A DNA stretch of 64,000 nt from Pusillibacter faecalis (GCF_018408705.1 NZ_AP023420.1:2232001-2296000); one strand, 5' to 3'. Positions 44,294-53,433 are shown, numbered from the stretch's first letter. Notes: generated by a model not told the origin, from the letters alone. Numbers and translations: made by a program.

Positions 44294-44902
44294 ATGAATT
44301 TTTCAGAAATCAGACACGATTATATTTGGGGCCCCGCAGTGGAAAACGGCGCAAATGGTGGCCATGACCTGCTTGCCGCCGTTTCCATCGATGCTTGGAA
44401 GAGCGCAGACGACAATGAAGAGGGTGAGGTCCTCGCCAATGTGCTTCTGACAGCGCATGGCGACATGATTGTAGACTTTCACGATAATGGGGTCAGGATG
44501 CATCAACCGGTTCTGGATCACATCCGGGCAGCAGAAGAAACCCTGAAGCAGATCTGGCAGGAAAAGGTTTGCCAGTACAGCGGGAAAATAGTCTGTGCCA
44601 CGGTACTGACCATTCCGCGCAGCGTGATGGATCAGATCAATGACTACCTGAACGCTGATACAGAGGATGCCTATCAGGGGGAGGACAACACCATCACCTA
44701 TACAGCTCATTTCCCCGATGGGAAAGAAATGGATGTGAAGTGCTGCGGCTGCCGAGACGAATCCTCATGGACGGAGGCGGTTCTCTTCGATAAAAACGGT
44801 GCTGAATTGTGCTGTAGTGAACCTGCCGATGAGTATGACGGAACATGGACCCTGGAGAATGAAGGGGTGGAATACATCGTCTACATCGCAGTTGAGAAAT
44901 AA
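44294..44902 (+). CDS. Acidic protein of unknown function
   Basis: This 202-residue protein starts at ATG 44294 with AAGGAA upstream; a longer frame from 44141 overlaps the previous gene and is less likely. It is acidic and contains CCGC near residue 150 and CC near residue 175. It is the last gene before a bidirectional terminator. The family is not recognised. Confidence 0.6.
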   Translation: MNFSEIRHDYIWGPAVENGANGGHDLLAAVSIDAWKSADDNEEGEVLANVLLTAHGDMIVDFHDNGVRMHQPVLDHIRAAEETLKQIWQEKVCQYSGKIVCATVLTIPRSVMDQINDYLNADTEDAYQGEDNTITYTAHFPDGKEMDVKCCGCRDESSWTEAVLFDKNGAELCCSEPADEYDGTWTLENEGVEYIVYIAVEK

Positions 44903-44931
44903 GGGCAACTAAAGTTATTCAGAAAAGCAGA

Positions 44932-44963
44932 CAGGGCGGGTATCTGTACAGATACCCGCCCTG
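44932..44963. terminator. Bidirectional hairpin between convergent genes
   Basis: The perfect palindrome CAGGGCGGGTATCTG-TA-CAGATACCCGCCCTG spans 32 bp between convergent genes. T-runs are weak on both sides, but the stem is very stable. Confidence 0.65.
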
Positions 44964-44985
44964 GTGCTCTCTCAGAATGGATGCG

Positions 44986-45225
44986 TTAATTCTCGCTTGT
45001 ATCCTGTCTGCTTCGGCGTTTCTGACGCTGAGGCGTCTTTTTTTGCTGCTTGGCGTCCATCTCGTAGAGCCATACACTAACCGGGGCGTTCCAAGGCTCG
45101 TTTTTGCTGGGGATATTTTTGATCAGACTCTGGGAGGTCAGCCCCAGACGCTTGGCCAAGGCGATATCCGCATCGTTCAACCGGCACTTTTTCTTGGCAT
45201 TCTGCCACATCTGCTCACTGTACAT
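44986..45225 (-). CDS. Small basic protein of unknown function
   Basis: This 79-residue protein starts at ATG 45225, with a G-rich site upstream. It has a helix-turn-helix-like stretch (LNDADIALAKRLGLTSQSLIKN, residues 15-37) and a very basic tail (KQQKKTPQRQKRRSRQ). It may bind DNA. It stands alone on the minus strand. Confidence 0.6.
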   Translation of the reverse strand: MYSEQMWQNAKKKCRLNDADIALAKRLGLTSQSLIKNIPSKNEPWNAPVSVWLYEMDAKQQKKTPQRQKRRSRQDTSEN

Positions 45226-45289
45226 TGCCACACGCCCCCCTGATATACAGTATTATATAATCAGTAGTAATACAAAAAGGATAGATTAT

Positions 45290-45440
45290 TGCGCGCCCCA
45301 TTCGACAGGCATCCCACTCGGCTGTATTGTACTCTGCGTCAGAGTCTATCAGCAGACAGGTGAAAAAAGAGTGCTTCTCGTAAATTTTTCACCAATTTCG
45401 TCACAGGTCAAGCGACTTATGTGTTTCGACGACAATGCTC
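45290..45440 (-). pseudogene. Decayed fragment of a DtxR/MntR-family gene
   Basis: On the minus strand this reads KIYEKHSFFTCLLIDSDAEY..TAEWDACRMGRAI, which aligns without gaps to KTYEKHCFFTRLLVDAGVEP..TAEQDACRMEHAI of the intact regulator at 46408-46776. An in-frame stop precedes KIYEKH and the N-terminal half is missing. It is the remnant of a second metal-dependent repressor, about 65 percent identical in this stretch by eye. Confidence 0.8.
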
Positions 45441-45638
45441 CAACTGGGGAACGTCCATGACTTATCACATTCTGACAACCCTACCTGTGGATATATCCTT
45501 TGGTGCCTGCTCTGGGTCTACAAACTGGACGCCGCCTGTAACGGCGTATGGTGTTTCCACTTAAAAACGCTTTACAGCGGTTTGGTTTGTCTGTACAATA
45601 ATTCTATAAATTGGCGTTTCTAAAGGAGGAGTATCATT

Positions 45639-45863
45639 ATGAACAATAAATCAATAGTAGGCGCATTGCTCATACTCGCATCAGCTGTTTTATTTTCTGC
45701 TTCCCTAATCTGCTCATCGCTTTCTGCTGTCGCAACTGCTACATTAGGATTCATTGCCACATCTAAACCATCAAGTATCACGATTTTGATATACGTCATT
45801 AGCGCGCTTCTTGCTGCAACGGGTTTAATATTGATTCTATTAGACTTTAAAGCAAAACATTGA
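45639..45863 (+). CDS. Small two-helix membrane protein
   Basis: This 74-residue protein starts at ATG 45639 with a very strong site (AAAGGAGG). It has two hydrophobic segments, at about residues 7-40 and 47-68, ending in DFKAKH. It is probably an integral membrane peptide, for example a holin-like, toxin-like or transporter-associated protein. Nothing further can be said. It lies between two decayed gene fragments. Confidence 0.6.
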   Translation: MNNKSIVGALLILASAVLFSASLICSSLSAVATATLGFIATSKPSSITILIYVISALLAATGLILILLDFKAKH

Positions 45864-45995
45864 TATGTACCCAAGTTTTATGCCATCGTAAGTTCTAGTA
45901 GCTGATCAAATCAACATAAATGACAGTTTCTAACTTGTAAGAAAAAGCGGCATCATACAGAGTGCGGAGTATAAGAAAGCACGCAACTATATTAA

Positions 45996-46030
45996 AACAG
46001 GGGGGCTTTTGATCGGAAGCTCCCCCTGTT
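45996..46030 (+). terminator. Terminator after the small membrane protein
   Basis: AACAGGGGG and CCCCCTGTT pair around a loop with a second short CTT/AAG stem; AGGCTTTATT follows. Confidence 0.6.
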
Positions 46031-46070
46031 AGGCTTTATTATGGCGTCCCGGCGGCAAAAATTTATAACC

Positions 46071-46295
46071 TTACCCATACACGATTTGGATAAAGTCAGC
46101 GTTCAGCTTATGACGCAACTCGTAAATGATGCTGGAGATACCCGTCCAACTGCTGTCGAACGAATCAGGATCGACAAGTTCATAGATTTCCCTTTGTGAA
46201 AACACCCGTCCGGGCCGCTGGACAAGCAAATGGAACACATCAAACTCCATAGGGGGCAACTCTATGATTGACCCTGCCAGAACACTTGACGGCAC
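46071..46295 (-). pseudogene. Fragment of an OmpR-type response regulator (DNA-binding domain)
   Basis: The frame encodes most of a winged-helix output domain (PPMEFDVFHLLVQRPGRVFSQREIYELV, then ISSIIYELRHKLN), typical of OmpR/PhoB-type regulators. The receiver domain is absent, and the end (IQIVYG) stops short of the usual VRGVGYRF. No ribosome binding site precedes it. It is a truncated remnant. Confidence 0.7.
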
Positions 46296-46407
46296 GCAAC
46301 ATCAATACACAAAGCCATGCACCGCAGGGAGGCGGAGGGCATAACCGTACATATGAACAGTTTTCCCGCTCTATCACCCCCAATGGCCTCGACGGATCGG
46401 CCGCCTT

Positions 46408-46776
46408 TTATTTGTCCTTTAGCCCTGATTTTATTTTCTGAAAACTGTCGTCGCTGATTGCGTGCTCCATGCGGCAGGCATCTTGCTCGGCGGTCTTGGG
46501 CTCTACACCTGCATCCACCAGCAGGCGGGTGAAAAAGCAGTGCTTCTCATAGGTTTTTTCAGCAACCTCTCGGCCCACATCTGTCAGGTGCAAGAAAGAG
46601 TCTTCGTCCATAATGAGAAACCCACCCTCTTTCAAAGTAGAGACCGCATGACACACACTGGGTTTCGATACATCAAGATGCCGGGCCACATCTACGGAGC
46701 GTACCATACCTTTCTTCCTCTTTAGGACAAGGATTGCTTCCAGATAGTCTTCGCCAGATGCGTGTAATTGTTTCAT
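46408..46776 (-). CDS. DtxR/MntR-family metal-dependent repressor
   Basis: This 122-residue regulator has a winged helix (residues 10-60, VRSVDVARHLDVSKPSVCHAVSTLKEGG) and the metal-binding dimer domain, without the C-terminal SH3-like domain of DtxR. Likely metal ligands are D10, E13, H79, C101, E104 and H105. Cys at 101 corresponds to the iron-type DtxR Cys102, whereas Asp at 10 corresponds to the MntR Asp8, a mixed set. It is the last gene of the ECF/ABC operon, with GGAGAGGAG upstream. It is the best candidate for the protein that binds the GTTAG boxes. Confidence 0.88.
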   Translation of the reverse strand: MKQLHASGEDYLEAILVLKRKKGMVRSVDVARHLDVSKPSVCHAVSTLKEGGFLIMDEDSFLHLTDVGREVAEKTYEKHCFFTRLLVDAGVEPKTAEQDACRMEHAISDDSFQKIKSGLKDK

Positions 46777-46792
46777 GGGGAGCTCCTCTCCA

Positions 46793-48541
46793 TCAAGACA
46801 GACTCCAACCGGCAGAGTTCATACGGATATGGACGAAATCCTGATAAATACCGGGTTGTTTCATCAACTCCTCATGAGTGCCATGCTGCGAGATCCGTCC
46901 GTCGCTGATGACCAAAATCTGGTCGGCGTTCTGGATGGTGTTCAAACGGTGGGCGATGACCAGCAGGGTCTTACCCTTTACCAGCTCAGAGATGGCCTCC
47001 TGAATGTAGCTCTCGTTGTCGGTGTCCACACTGGCGGTCGCCTCGTCCAAAATGACAATGGGAGCGTCTTTCAGAATGCAGCGGGCGATAGAGATGCGCT
47101 GTTTCTCACCGCCAGAGAGGGTTGCGCCGCCCTCTCCCACCACAGTCTGAAACCCATCGGGCAGAGCCATGATGAAATCGTAGCAGCGGGCTTTTCTTGC
47201 CGCCTCATAGACCTCTTCTTCGGTGGCGTCTGGCTTGCCCATACTGATGTTGTTGTAGATCGTGTCCTGGAAGAGATACACGCGCTGGAAGACCATGCTG
47301 ATGTGATCCATCAACTCTGCGAGGGGGACTTGCCGGGTATCCACACCCCGGATGGCAACACTGCCGCTTTTCACATCCCACAGCCGGGCCAGCAGATTGG
47401 CGATGGTGGACTTCCCGCCGCCGGAGGGACCCACAAGAGCGGTCATGGTATTGGGCGACATAGAGAAACTGATGTGGTGCAGCACCTCCTTGTCCTGGTA
47501 GGCAAAGGCCACATCATGAAACCGCACCTCTGGCTGGCCGGGCTGTGCCTGAGCCGGAATATGCTGTTTCCCTGTGTCCGGGAGCTCCGGCTCATCCAAT
47601 ACAGCCTCAATACGATCCAGGGCGGCGTTCATCACGGTCAGGCGGGACGCCTCGCCATAAAGCGCCTTGAGCGGCCCGAACAGGTCAAAGACGAACAGGA
47701 GAACGCCCAGCACATAGGCCAGAGAAAGGACACCGCTCCGCTCCAGAAAGACCGACAGGCCAAAAATCGCGGCAATCCCAATTCCATAAAGGACATTCAG
47801 CCCCATGGTCCACGGGGTCATCTTCCGCTCAAAGGCGAGGGATGTATTTCTGGACCGCTTGAAATTGTCGGTCAGTTCTTCCGACTTCTCGCCCAGCAGG
47901 TTATAGCTCTTGATGACCCCGATGCCCTCCACAAAGGACAGCACCGCGTCCGTCAGCCGTTCACTCTGCTCCTGGCGGCCAGCGGCTTCCCGCAGGGAAA
48001 CCTTGTTCATCCCTCTGGAAACCAGCCACGCCAGAATGGTCACAAGGGCCGCGATCAGGCCCAGCTGCCAATTCAGATAGAACATGAACGCCAGCAGGAC
48101 CAGGGAGGACAGCAGGTAGCTCATCATGTTGCCCAGCGTGCTCATGGCGACTTCTTCAATGAACACCATATCGGTGCTGAGGACAGAACTGATTTTGCCG
48201 ATATTGCCGGAGGTGAAGTAGCCCATGGGCAGTTTCCGCAGGTGTCCACCCAGCTCCATGCGCTTCCCGGCAAACATCAGGTAGCCCGCCGCACTCTGGA
48301 GGCTGTCGCTGAGATAGTGGACCAGCATCTGCACCAGCACGGCCGCCGCGAGGCCAAGGCCCACATAGAGGCAGGTCTGCCCGGTCAGTGTTCCGGCGGC
48401 AAAGCCGCTCAACACCAAAAAGGCCAGGAAGATCGGCATTTTAGACAGGATCGACTCCACAAACGCGCAGGCAAAAGCGCCCTGAATACGCCCTTTATAT
48501 GGACCGGCAAGTTTCAAAATCCTTGAAAACAGTGCAAACAT
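46793..48541 (-). CDS. ABC transporter, fused permease/ATPase (pair 3, second half)
   Basis: This 582-residue half-transporter has Walker A GPSGGGKST at about 369, signature LSGGEKQ at about 474 and VILDEAT. Its start directly abuts the stop of its partner gene (48542), with AAGGAGGG in the partner's last codons. It ends with AGWSLS, like the other ABC halves in the window. Together with the ECF genes upstream and the DtxR gene downstream it suggests metal or metallophore transport. Confidence 0.92.
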   Translation of the reverse strand: MFALFSRILKLAGPYKGRIQGAFACAFVESILSKMPIFLAFLVLSGFAAGTLTGQTCLYVGLGLAAAVLVQMLVHYLSDSLQSAAGYLMFAGKRMELGGHLRKLPMGYFTSGNIGKISSVLSTDMVFIEEVAMSTLGNMMSYLLSSLVLLAFMFYLNWQLGLIAALVTILAWLVSRGMNKVSLREAAGRQEQSERLTDAVLSFVEGIGVIKSYNLLGEKSEELTDNFKRSRNTSLAFERKMTPWTMGLNVLYGIGIAAIFGLSVFLERSGVLSLAYVLGVLLFVFDLFGPLKALYGEASRLTVMNAALDRIEAVLDEPELPDTGKQHIPAQAQPGQPEVRFHDVAFAYQDKEVLHHISFSMSPNTMTALVGPSGGGKSTIANLLARLWDVKSGSVAIRGVDTRQVPLAELMDHISMVFQRVYLFQDTIYNNISMGKPDATEEEVYEAARKARCYDFIMALPDGFQTVVGEGGATLSGGEKQRISIARCILKDAPIVILDEATASVDTDNESYIQEAISELVKGKTLLVIAHRLNTIQNADQILVISDGRISQHGTHEELMKQPGIYQDFVHIRMNSAGWSLS

Positions 48542-50326
48542 TTAGTTTCCCTCCTTTGCGGTATGTACTTTCCATTCGGCGCTGTCCTGGGCCGCCTTCC
48601 ACAGCTTTTGATATTCCGGGCAGGACTGGATCAGATCCTGATGCTTTCCTGACGCAACCAGTTTGCCGTGGTCTACGACGCAAATTTGATCGGCGTTCAT
48701 AATCGCGGGCAGCTTATGGGCGATGACCACCAGAGTCTTGCCCTTCACCAGCTCCGCAATCGCCGCCTCCATCTTTTCCTCGTTCTCGGGATCGGCGTAG
48801 GCGGTGGCCTCGTCAAGCACCACAATAGGGGCGTCCTTCAGGATGGCACGGGCCAGAGATATGCGCTGGCGCTGACCGCCGGAGAGCATCTTACCCGCAT
48901 CGCCCGCCATGGAGTGAATTCCTTGGGGCAGCTTCTCCAGAAACTCCATGCACTGGGCCTTGCGCGCTGCCTCCAAGACCTCCTCATCGGTAGCGTTCAA
49001 CCGTCCAATGCGGATATTTTCCAGCAGAGAGGTGTTGAACAGGTATTGATCCTGCGCCACATAGGAAATACGGCTGTTCAGGGCTTCCAGGCTCATGTCG
49101 CACAGCTTCTGCCCGCCGATAGAGATGCTGCCTTTCTGCGGGTCATAGTAGTGGATCAGCAGTTTTGCCAGAGTGCTCTTGCCCGAGCCGGACTCTCCCA
49201 CCAGGGCCGTTTTCTGTCCGGCCTTGGCCGTAAAGCTGATGTCGTGGAGTACCTCATCCTCCACCACCATGGGCTTTCCGTCCGGGCCGGGCTGTGTCTT
49301 GGTGTAGCCAAAGGAAACATGGTCATAAACGATGGTATCGTCCTTGCCGTGGAAGCTGTCAGGCGTCTGCTGAAGCTCCGGCGCGTCCAAAACCTGTTCC
49401 AGCGCAGAAATTTTGTAGTTGAGCTGGGGCATGGTGGGCAGGAAACCCAGGGATTTGAGGAGCGGCATCCCGATGCTCAGGGAGAGGCACAGCACCAAAA
49501 TCAGGTCCGGCAGAGCCGACCAGCCGGAGAGGACAAACCACGCCCCCAGCGGCAGGGCCAGGATCACAGTGCAGGGCAAGAGGCTGCTGTAAATTGCCAT
49601 CCAGGGCCACGCTGCCTTGTACCAGGCCAATGTATAATCCCGGTAATCCGAAACATCCTTGCGAAACCGCTCATAGGAGTCCGCGTCCTTGTTGAATACC
49701 TTGACAACCTCCATGCCGTTGATGTACTCAATGATAGTGTTGTTCATCTTCTGGCCGGCCATATAGTAGGGACCCATTTTCTTCATGCCAACCGAGTACA
49801 TGGTCATCATGGCGATCAGGCTGATGGGGATGGAGGCCAGGGACAGCAGCGCCAGCTTCCAGTCCACGAAAAACATAGCCACATAGACCGCGATGGGGAC
49901 CATCAGGTTTGCGATCCCCTCCGGCATAGAGTGGGCCAGCAGGACCTCCAAACTGTCCACATCATCGACAAACAGCTTTTTGACTGTGCCGGTGCCCTTG
50001 TCCTGGATCACGCCCAGGGGCAGCTTCTCAAACCGCTTTTGCAGAGCGGTCCGCAGCCGGAGCAGCGTGTCATAGGCGGCCTTGTGCGAAAGATTGAGCC
50101 CCCAGCCATAGAGAACAGCCTGCAAGACCAGGCACACCAGCACCAAAGCCACCCGCAGGATGAGAAACGAAGCCTCAATTTCCGCTCCCATCACCAGCGG
50201 AGCAATCACCTGGTAGGCCAGCACAAAGGGCAGGACGCCCATCAAAACGCTGACCAGCACCACCGCTGTGGCCGCGTAGAGGCCCTTTTTATGCGGCCCC
50301 GCGTATTCAAATACCTTTTGAAACAT
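48542..50326 (-). CDS. ABC transporter, fused permease/ATPase (pair 3, first half)
   Basis: This 594-residue half-transporter has Walker A GESGSGKST at about 376, signature LSGGQRQ at about 480 and VVLDEAT. The membrane domain has six predicted helices. The start has GGGAGG upstream, 16 bases after the EcfA-type gene. Pairing with the next gene gives a YbtPQ-like heterodimer by analogy. The acidic ligand-contact regions cannot be judged from sequence alone. Confidence 0.92.
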   Translation of the reverse strand: MFQKVFEYAGPHKKGLYAATAVVLVSVLMGVLPFVLAYQVIAPLVMGAEIEASFLILRVALVLVCLVLQAVLYGWGLNLSHKAAYDTLLRLRTALQKRFEKLPLGVIQDKGTGTVKKLFVDDVDSLEVLLAHSMPEGIANLMVPIAVYVAMFFVDWKLALLSLASIPISLIAMMTMYSVGMKKMGPYYMAGQKMNNTIIEYINGMEVVKVFNKDADSYERFRKDVSDYRDYTLAWYKAAWPWMAIYSSLLPCTVILALPLGAWFVLSGWSALPDLILVLCLSLSIGMPLLKSLGFLPTMPQLNYKISALEQVLDAPELQQTPDSFHGKDDTIVYDHVSFGYTKTQPGPDGKPMVVEDEVLHDISFTAKAGQKTALVGESGSGKSTLAKLLIHYYDPQKGSISIGGQKLCDMSLEALNSRISYVAQDQYLFNTSLLENIRIGRLNATDEEVLEAARKAQCMEFLEKLPQGIHSMAGDAGKMLSGGQRQRISLARAILKDAPIVVLDEATAYADPENEEKMEAAIAELVKGKTLVVIAHKLPAIMNADQICVVDHGKLVASGKHQDLIQSCPEYQKLWKAAQDSAEWKVHTAKEGN

Positions 50327-50342
50327 GATTTACAACCTCCCA

Positions 50343-51809
50343 TCAATGAAAATACTGTTCCGACAGAGCTTTCAATATCTGCGGCGTGAGCCGGTGGTTT
50401 TGAACGGCCCCCTGGTCGTCCAGCTGGACCACCTCCGTACAGGTCCGGACGATAAACTCGAAGTCGTGGGAAACCACAAACACGATCACGCCGGAAGCGG
50501 ACAACTGCTCAATCAGCCGGCTGACCCGCACCATGGAGTCATAGTCCAGGCCGCTGGTGGGCTCGTCAAAATAGATCACCGGGCTGTCCTTGACGATGGC
50601 CGCGCCAATGGTGACCCGCTGCTTCTGCCCGCCGGAGAGGGCCGCCGGGTGCTGCTCCCGGTATTCGGACAGCTCCAGCGCCTCCAGCGCGGCGTCCACC
50701 TTCTCTTTGCAGTCCTCCTGAATCCCCAGGGAGAGTTCTTCCTCCACACTGCTGGCAAAGAGCTGGTAATCCGTGTCCTGCATGACCAGATAGGACAGCG
50801 CCCGGCGCTGGCGTGGAGTGAGCTTCCTGCCGTCAAATGTGATCTCGCCGTTCCGCTGCTTCAAGAGGCCGGTCAGGATGGACAAGAGGGTGGTCTTGCC
50901 CGCTCCATTATGGCCCAAGATGCCGATCACATCCCCAGCGTGGGCTTCAAAGCTGACATTCCGAAAGACCTCCTGCTCTTTCGGATAAGCAAAGGAAAGA
51001 CCCTGCACACTCAGCAGGTGTTTCCCCATGGGGCGGCGTTCTTTCTCCTGATAATGCTCTGCATCCCGCTCCGGATATGCAGTCCGCAGCCCATAGGATA
51101 TGCGCGTTTCCTCCGGTAAGGAACAGAACTGCTCCCTTGTAAATTCCTGTTCGATTTTCCCGTTTTGTATGAGAAATACCCGGTCGATTAAATCACGCAG
51201 ATAGTAAAAGCGGTGCTCCACCACAAAGATGGTGTATCCGTCCCGCTTCAATTTTCCCATGATCTCCGCAAGCCGCTTGGTGGCCGCGTAGTCCAAATTT
51301 GCGGAGGGCTCGTCAAAGATATAGACCTTTGGTGAAAGCGCATAGACCGAGCCCACGGCGATCTGCTGCTTCTCTCCGCTGGACAGGGCAAAGATGCTCC
51401 GATTAAGATAATCCGTCAGTTCCAAATCTTTTGCGGCTTTTGCGATACGGTCAATGGTTTCCTCACGGGGGAGGCCCATATTTTCGCAGCCAAAGGCCAG
51501 TTCCCGCGTGGTGTCCGTCATGAAGAACTGGGAGCGCGGGTCTTGAAACACTGTTCCCACCTGTCCGGCCAACTGTGAGGGTTTCATTTCCAGCAGAGAG
51601 CGCCCGTCCATCACAAGGTCGCCCTGTATCTCACCGGGATAAAAGTGCGGGATCAGACCGTTGAGGGAGCGGATCAGCGTGGTCTTGCCACAACCACTTC
51701 GCCCGGTCAGGAGGACAAATTCGCCGGTCTGCACCGTCATATCAATGCCACGGAGGGTAAAGTCCTTGCTCTCCTCATAGCGAAAGCTGAAATTCTGAAA
51801 CGAGATCAT
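50343..51809 (-). CDS. ECF transporter double ATPase (EcfA1-EcfA2 fusion)
   Basis: This 488-residue protein has two complete nucleotide-binding domains. The first has Walker A GRSGCGKT (36-43), signature LSSGEKQ (about 140) and FDEPSANLD. The second has GHNGAGKT (about 298), LSGGQKQ (about 390) and FDEPTSGLD. Most ECF systems use two separate ATPases, but this fused form is common with MptE-type S components. It drives the EcfT/S complex. It follows EcfT by one base. Confidence 0.92.
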   Translation of the reverse strand: MISFQNFSFRYEESKDFTLRGIDMTVQTGEFVLLTGRSGCGKTTLIRSLNGLIPHFYPGEIQGDLVMDGRSLLEMKPSQLAGQVGTVFQDPRSQFFMTDTTRELAFGCENMGLPREETIDRIAKAAKDLELTDYLNRSIFALSSGEKQQIAVGSVYALSPKVYIFDEPSANLDYAATKRLAEIMGKLKRDGYTIFVVEHRFYYLRDLIDRVFLIQNGKIEQEFTREQFCSLPEETRISYGLRTAYPERDAEHYQEKERRPMGKHLLSVQGLSFAYPKEQEVFRNVSFEAHAGDVIGILGHNGAGKTTLLSILTGLLKQRNGEITFDGRKLTPRQRRALSYLVMQDTDYQLFASSVEEELSLGIQEDCKEKVDAALEALELSEYREQHPAALSGGQKQRVTIGAAIVKDSPVIYFDEPTSGLDYDSMVRVSRLIEQLSASGVIVFVVSHDFEFIVRTCTEVVQLDDQGAVQNHRLTPQILKALSEQYFH

Positions 51810-51810
51810 G

Positions 51811-52584
51811 TCACACCCTCCACAAGATGATTTCCCCGATTCGGGTCTGGTCCAGGACCAGCAGCGCCGCCATGAAAAGGATGCCCAGCAGGGACACCAG
51901 GATCTCCGGCCAAGAGAAACGAATGGGGCGCAGGGCGTACCGTTTGCACTCCAGCTCCAGCCCCCGGGTAGTGCCGGAGGCCGCCAGCTCGTCCGTGACC
52001 TTCAGGCACCGCATCAGCAGGGGAATTAAAATATACTCAATGGTGGCAAGAGGATGAGATACCCGTTTCCACAAGGTATCACTGATCCCCCGGATGTCCA
52101 TGGTGCTGCGGATCTGCCGGTATTCGATCCGCAGGGTGGGGATATAGCGGAACATGACCACCAGCGGGATCGTCACCGCCTGGGGAAGCCGCATCCGCTG
52201 GAGTGCTACCATCAGGTCGTCCATGTAGGTAGTCCGCAAAATCCAAAGGCCCATCATCACAATGGGGATCAGCTTCAAAAGCGTCACACCGAACACGCTC
52301 ATAATCACGCTCAATACCGGCACCTGCACATAACGGAGTAAGGCGTTGAGATAGGCGACGATGATGTAGGCCGCAATCATCTTCAAGGCCCACTTTCCCC
52401 CGTTTCCTACGGCGATAAACAGGCCATACACCAGCATGAGCGCGAGGCTGACCACCTCCCCGGCCAAAAAGTAACTGACAAACCCGATACAGACCAAAAG
52501 TAAAATCTTGCAGCGGGGATCTAACAGTGCCGATCCATGAAGGGGCTGCTGTTCAATGATTTGTTTGATTTGTGATTCTTCCAT
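51811..52584 (-). CDS. ecfT: ECF transporter transmembrane protein EcfT
   Basis: This 257-residue membrane protein couples the double ATPase to the S component. It has about five hydrophobic segments and the two coupling-helix motifs with Ala/Ser-x-Gly-type signatures (DIRGISD near residue 165 and AASGTTRGLE near 208). ATG 52584 has AGGGAGG upstream. It lies between the S component and ATPase genes in one operon, with a hairpin before it. Confidence 0.88.
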   Translation of the reverse strand: MEESQIKQIIEQQPLHGSALLDPRCKILLLVCIGFVSYFLAGEVVSLALMLVYGLFIAVGNGGKWALKMIAAYIIVAYLNALLRYVQVPVLSVIMSVFGVTLLKLIPIVMMGLWILRTTYMDDLMVALQRMRLPQAVTIPLVVMFRYIPTLRIEYRQIRSTMDIRGISDTLWKRVSHPLATIEYILIPLLMRCLKVTDELAASGTTRGLELECKRYALRPIRFSWPEILVSLLGILFMAALLVLDQTRIGEIILWRV

Positions 52585-52611
52585 TCCAATGCCTCCCTAT
52601 CCAAATCAAAG

Positions 52612-52637
52612 CGCGGGGCCATTTTCAGCCCCGCGCC
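52612..52637 (-). terminator. Intercistronic hairpin between S component and EcfT
   Basis: The perfect 9-bp stem GCGCGGGGC/GCCCCGCGC has an 8-nt loop, followed on the minus strand by TTTGATTTGG. It probably attenuates the downstream genes or protects the S-component mRNA, giving more substrate-binding subunit. Confidence 0.55.
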
Positions 52638-52699
52638 CTGAGATCAGGCAGCCCGCTTGCCTGCGTTTGTCTGATTGACTGCCGAGGGGCTGTGCCTTG

Positions 52700-53302
52700 T
52701 TATTTGACTGAAACGAGTCCGGCTTTGATAAAGTGCTTCTTCAAAGCCTTCTGCCCAATCACGGCGCCGATCAGTCCACCCACCAGGCCGGCCGCAACGA
52801 TGACCACCAGCATAGGGACGGAGGTGATGTTCAGCATCCCGTCTATGTACTCCTGGGCAATGTTGTTCTTCTCCATGGCGCCCACAAAGGCGCTCTGGAG
52901 GAACTTGATGGGGCAGATGGCGCTGAAGGCAAAAATGGCGCTGAACAGGGCGTAGGCCACGGTCATGGACTTCATGGTGATTTCCTTTCGGCCCATGACC
53001 AGAAAATCGCAGATCACGCCGCCGATCACCAAGCCGATGGGGATAAACCAGAAAGCGCCCACCAGCAGGAACAGGATGGCTTGGATTGCGGAGCAGATAG
53101 TGAACACACCTTTTTTCGGCACCTTAGCCAGTAAGAGCATCATCACGATACCATTGGGAATTGCAACAACAGATGGGTAGAACACATTGGTCACTGGACC
53201 AGCAACACTCATAATGGTGCTGATAATCATGCAGATGATCCACATGAGGGCGGTCAGGACGCCGATCAGGATAAAATCTTTCGCATTCAACTTTTGTTTC
53301 AT
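52700..53302 (-). CDS. ECF transporter S component (MptE/Trep_Strep-like)
   Basis: This 200-residue membrane protein has about six hydrophobic segments and resembles MptE-family (Trep_Strep) S components, which bind the substrate in ECF systems. The N-terminus (MKQKLNAKDFILIGVLTALMW) is typical. The substrate is not established for most members; the DtxR-type regulator, GTTAG box and YbtPQ-like genes in the same operon suggest a metal chelate such as a siderophore or haem. It is the first gene of the operon, with GAGGAGG upstream. Confidence 0.85.
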   Translation of the reverse strand: MKQKLNAKDFILIGVLTALMWIICMIISTIMSVAGPVTNVFYPSVVAIPNGIVMMLLLAKVPKKGVFTICSAIQAILFLLVGAFWFIPIGLVIGGVICDFLVMGRKEITMKSMTVAYALFSAIFAFSAICPIKFLQSAFVGAMEKNNIAQEYIDGMLNITSVPMLVVIVAAGLVGGLIGAVIGQKALKKHFIKAGLVSVK

Positions 53303-53321
53303 GCTTTGCCTCCTCTATACA

Positions 53322-53367
53322 ACAATATGCGTTGAGGTTAGCAATTACTAACCTCAACGCATATTGT
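53322..53367 (-). promoter_or_regulatory. GTTAG box F within a 46-bp palindrome
   Basis: The box GTTAGCAATTACTAAC (53337-53352) is the centre of a perfect inverted repeat with 20-bp arms: left arm 53322-53341 (starts ACAATATGCG), spacer CAATTA, right arm 53348-53367. It lies just upstream of the ECF operon. Transcribed, it would also form a strong hairpin in the 5' untranslated region. Box sequence is identical to box A. Confidence 0.8.
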
Positions 53368-53433
53368 ATCAGTTATGCTTTTCTAATTCGACCCAAAACC
53401 TACCCGTTTTTACCCAAAAGCAGTTGAATGTCA

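Noticed and set aside
45104-45460. Plus-strand frame of 118 codons
   Set aside because: It is the mirror of the decayed DtxR-family fragment, which aligns in the minus-strand reading.
46775-50389. Two long plus-strand frames (573 and 583 codons) opposite ABC pair 3
   Set aside because: Both are mirrored readings of GC-biased ABC genes and match no family. The sense frames carry all Walker and signature motifs.
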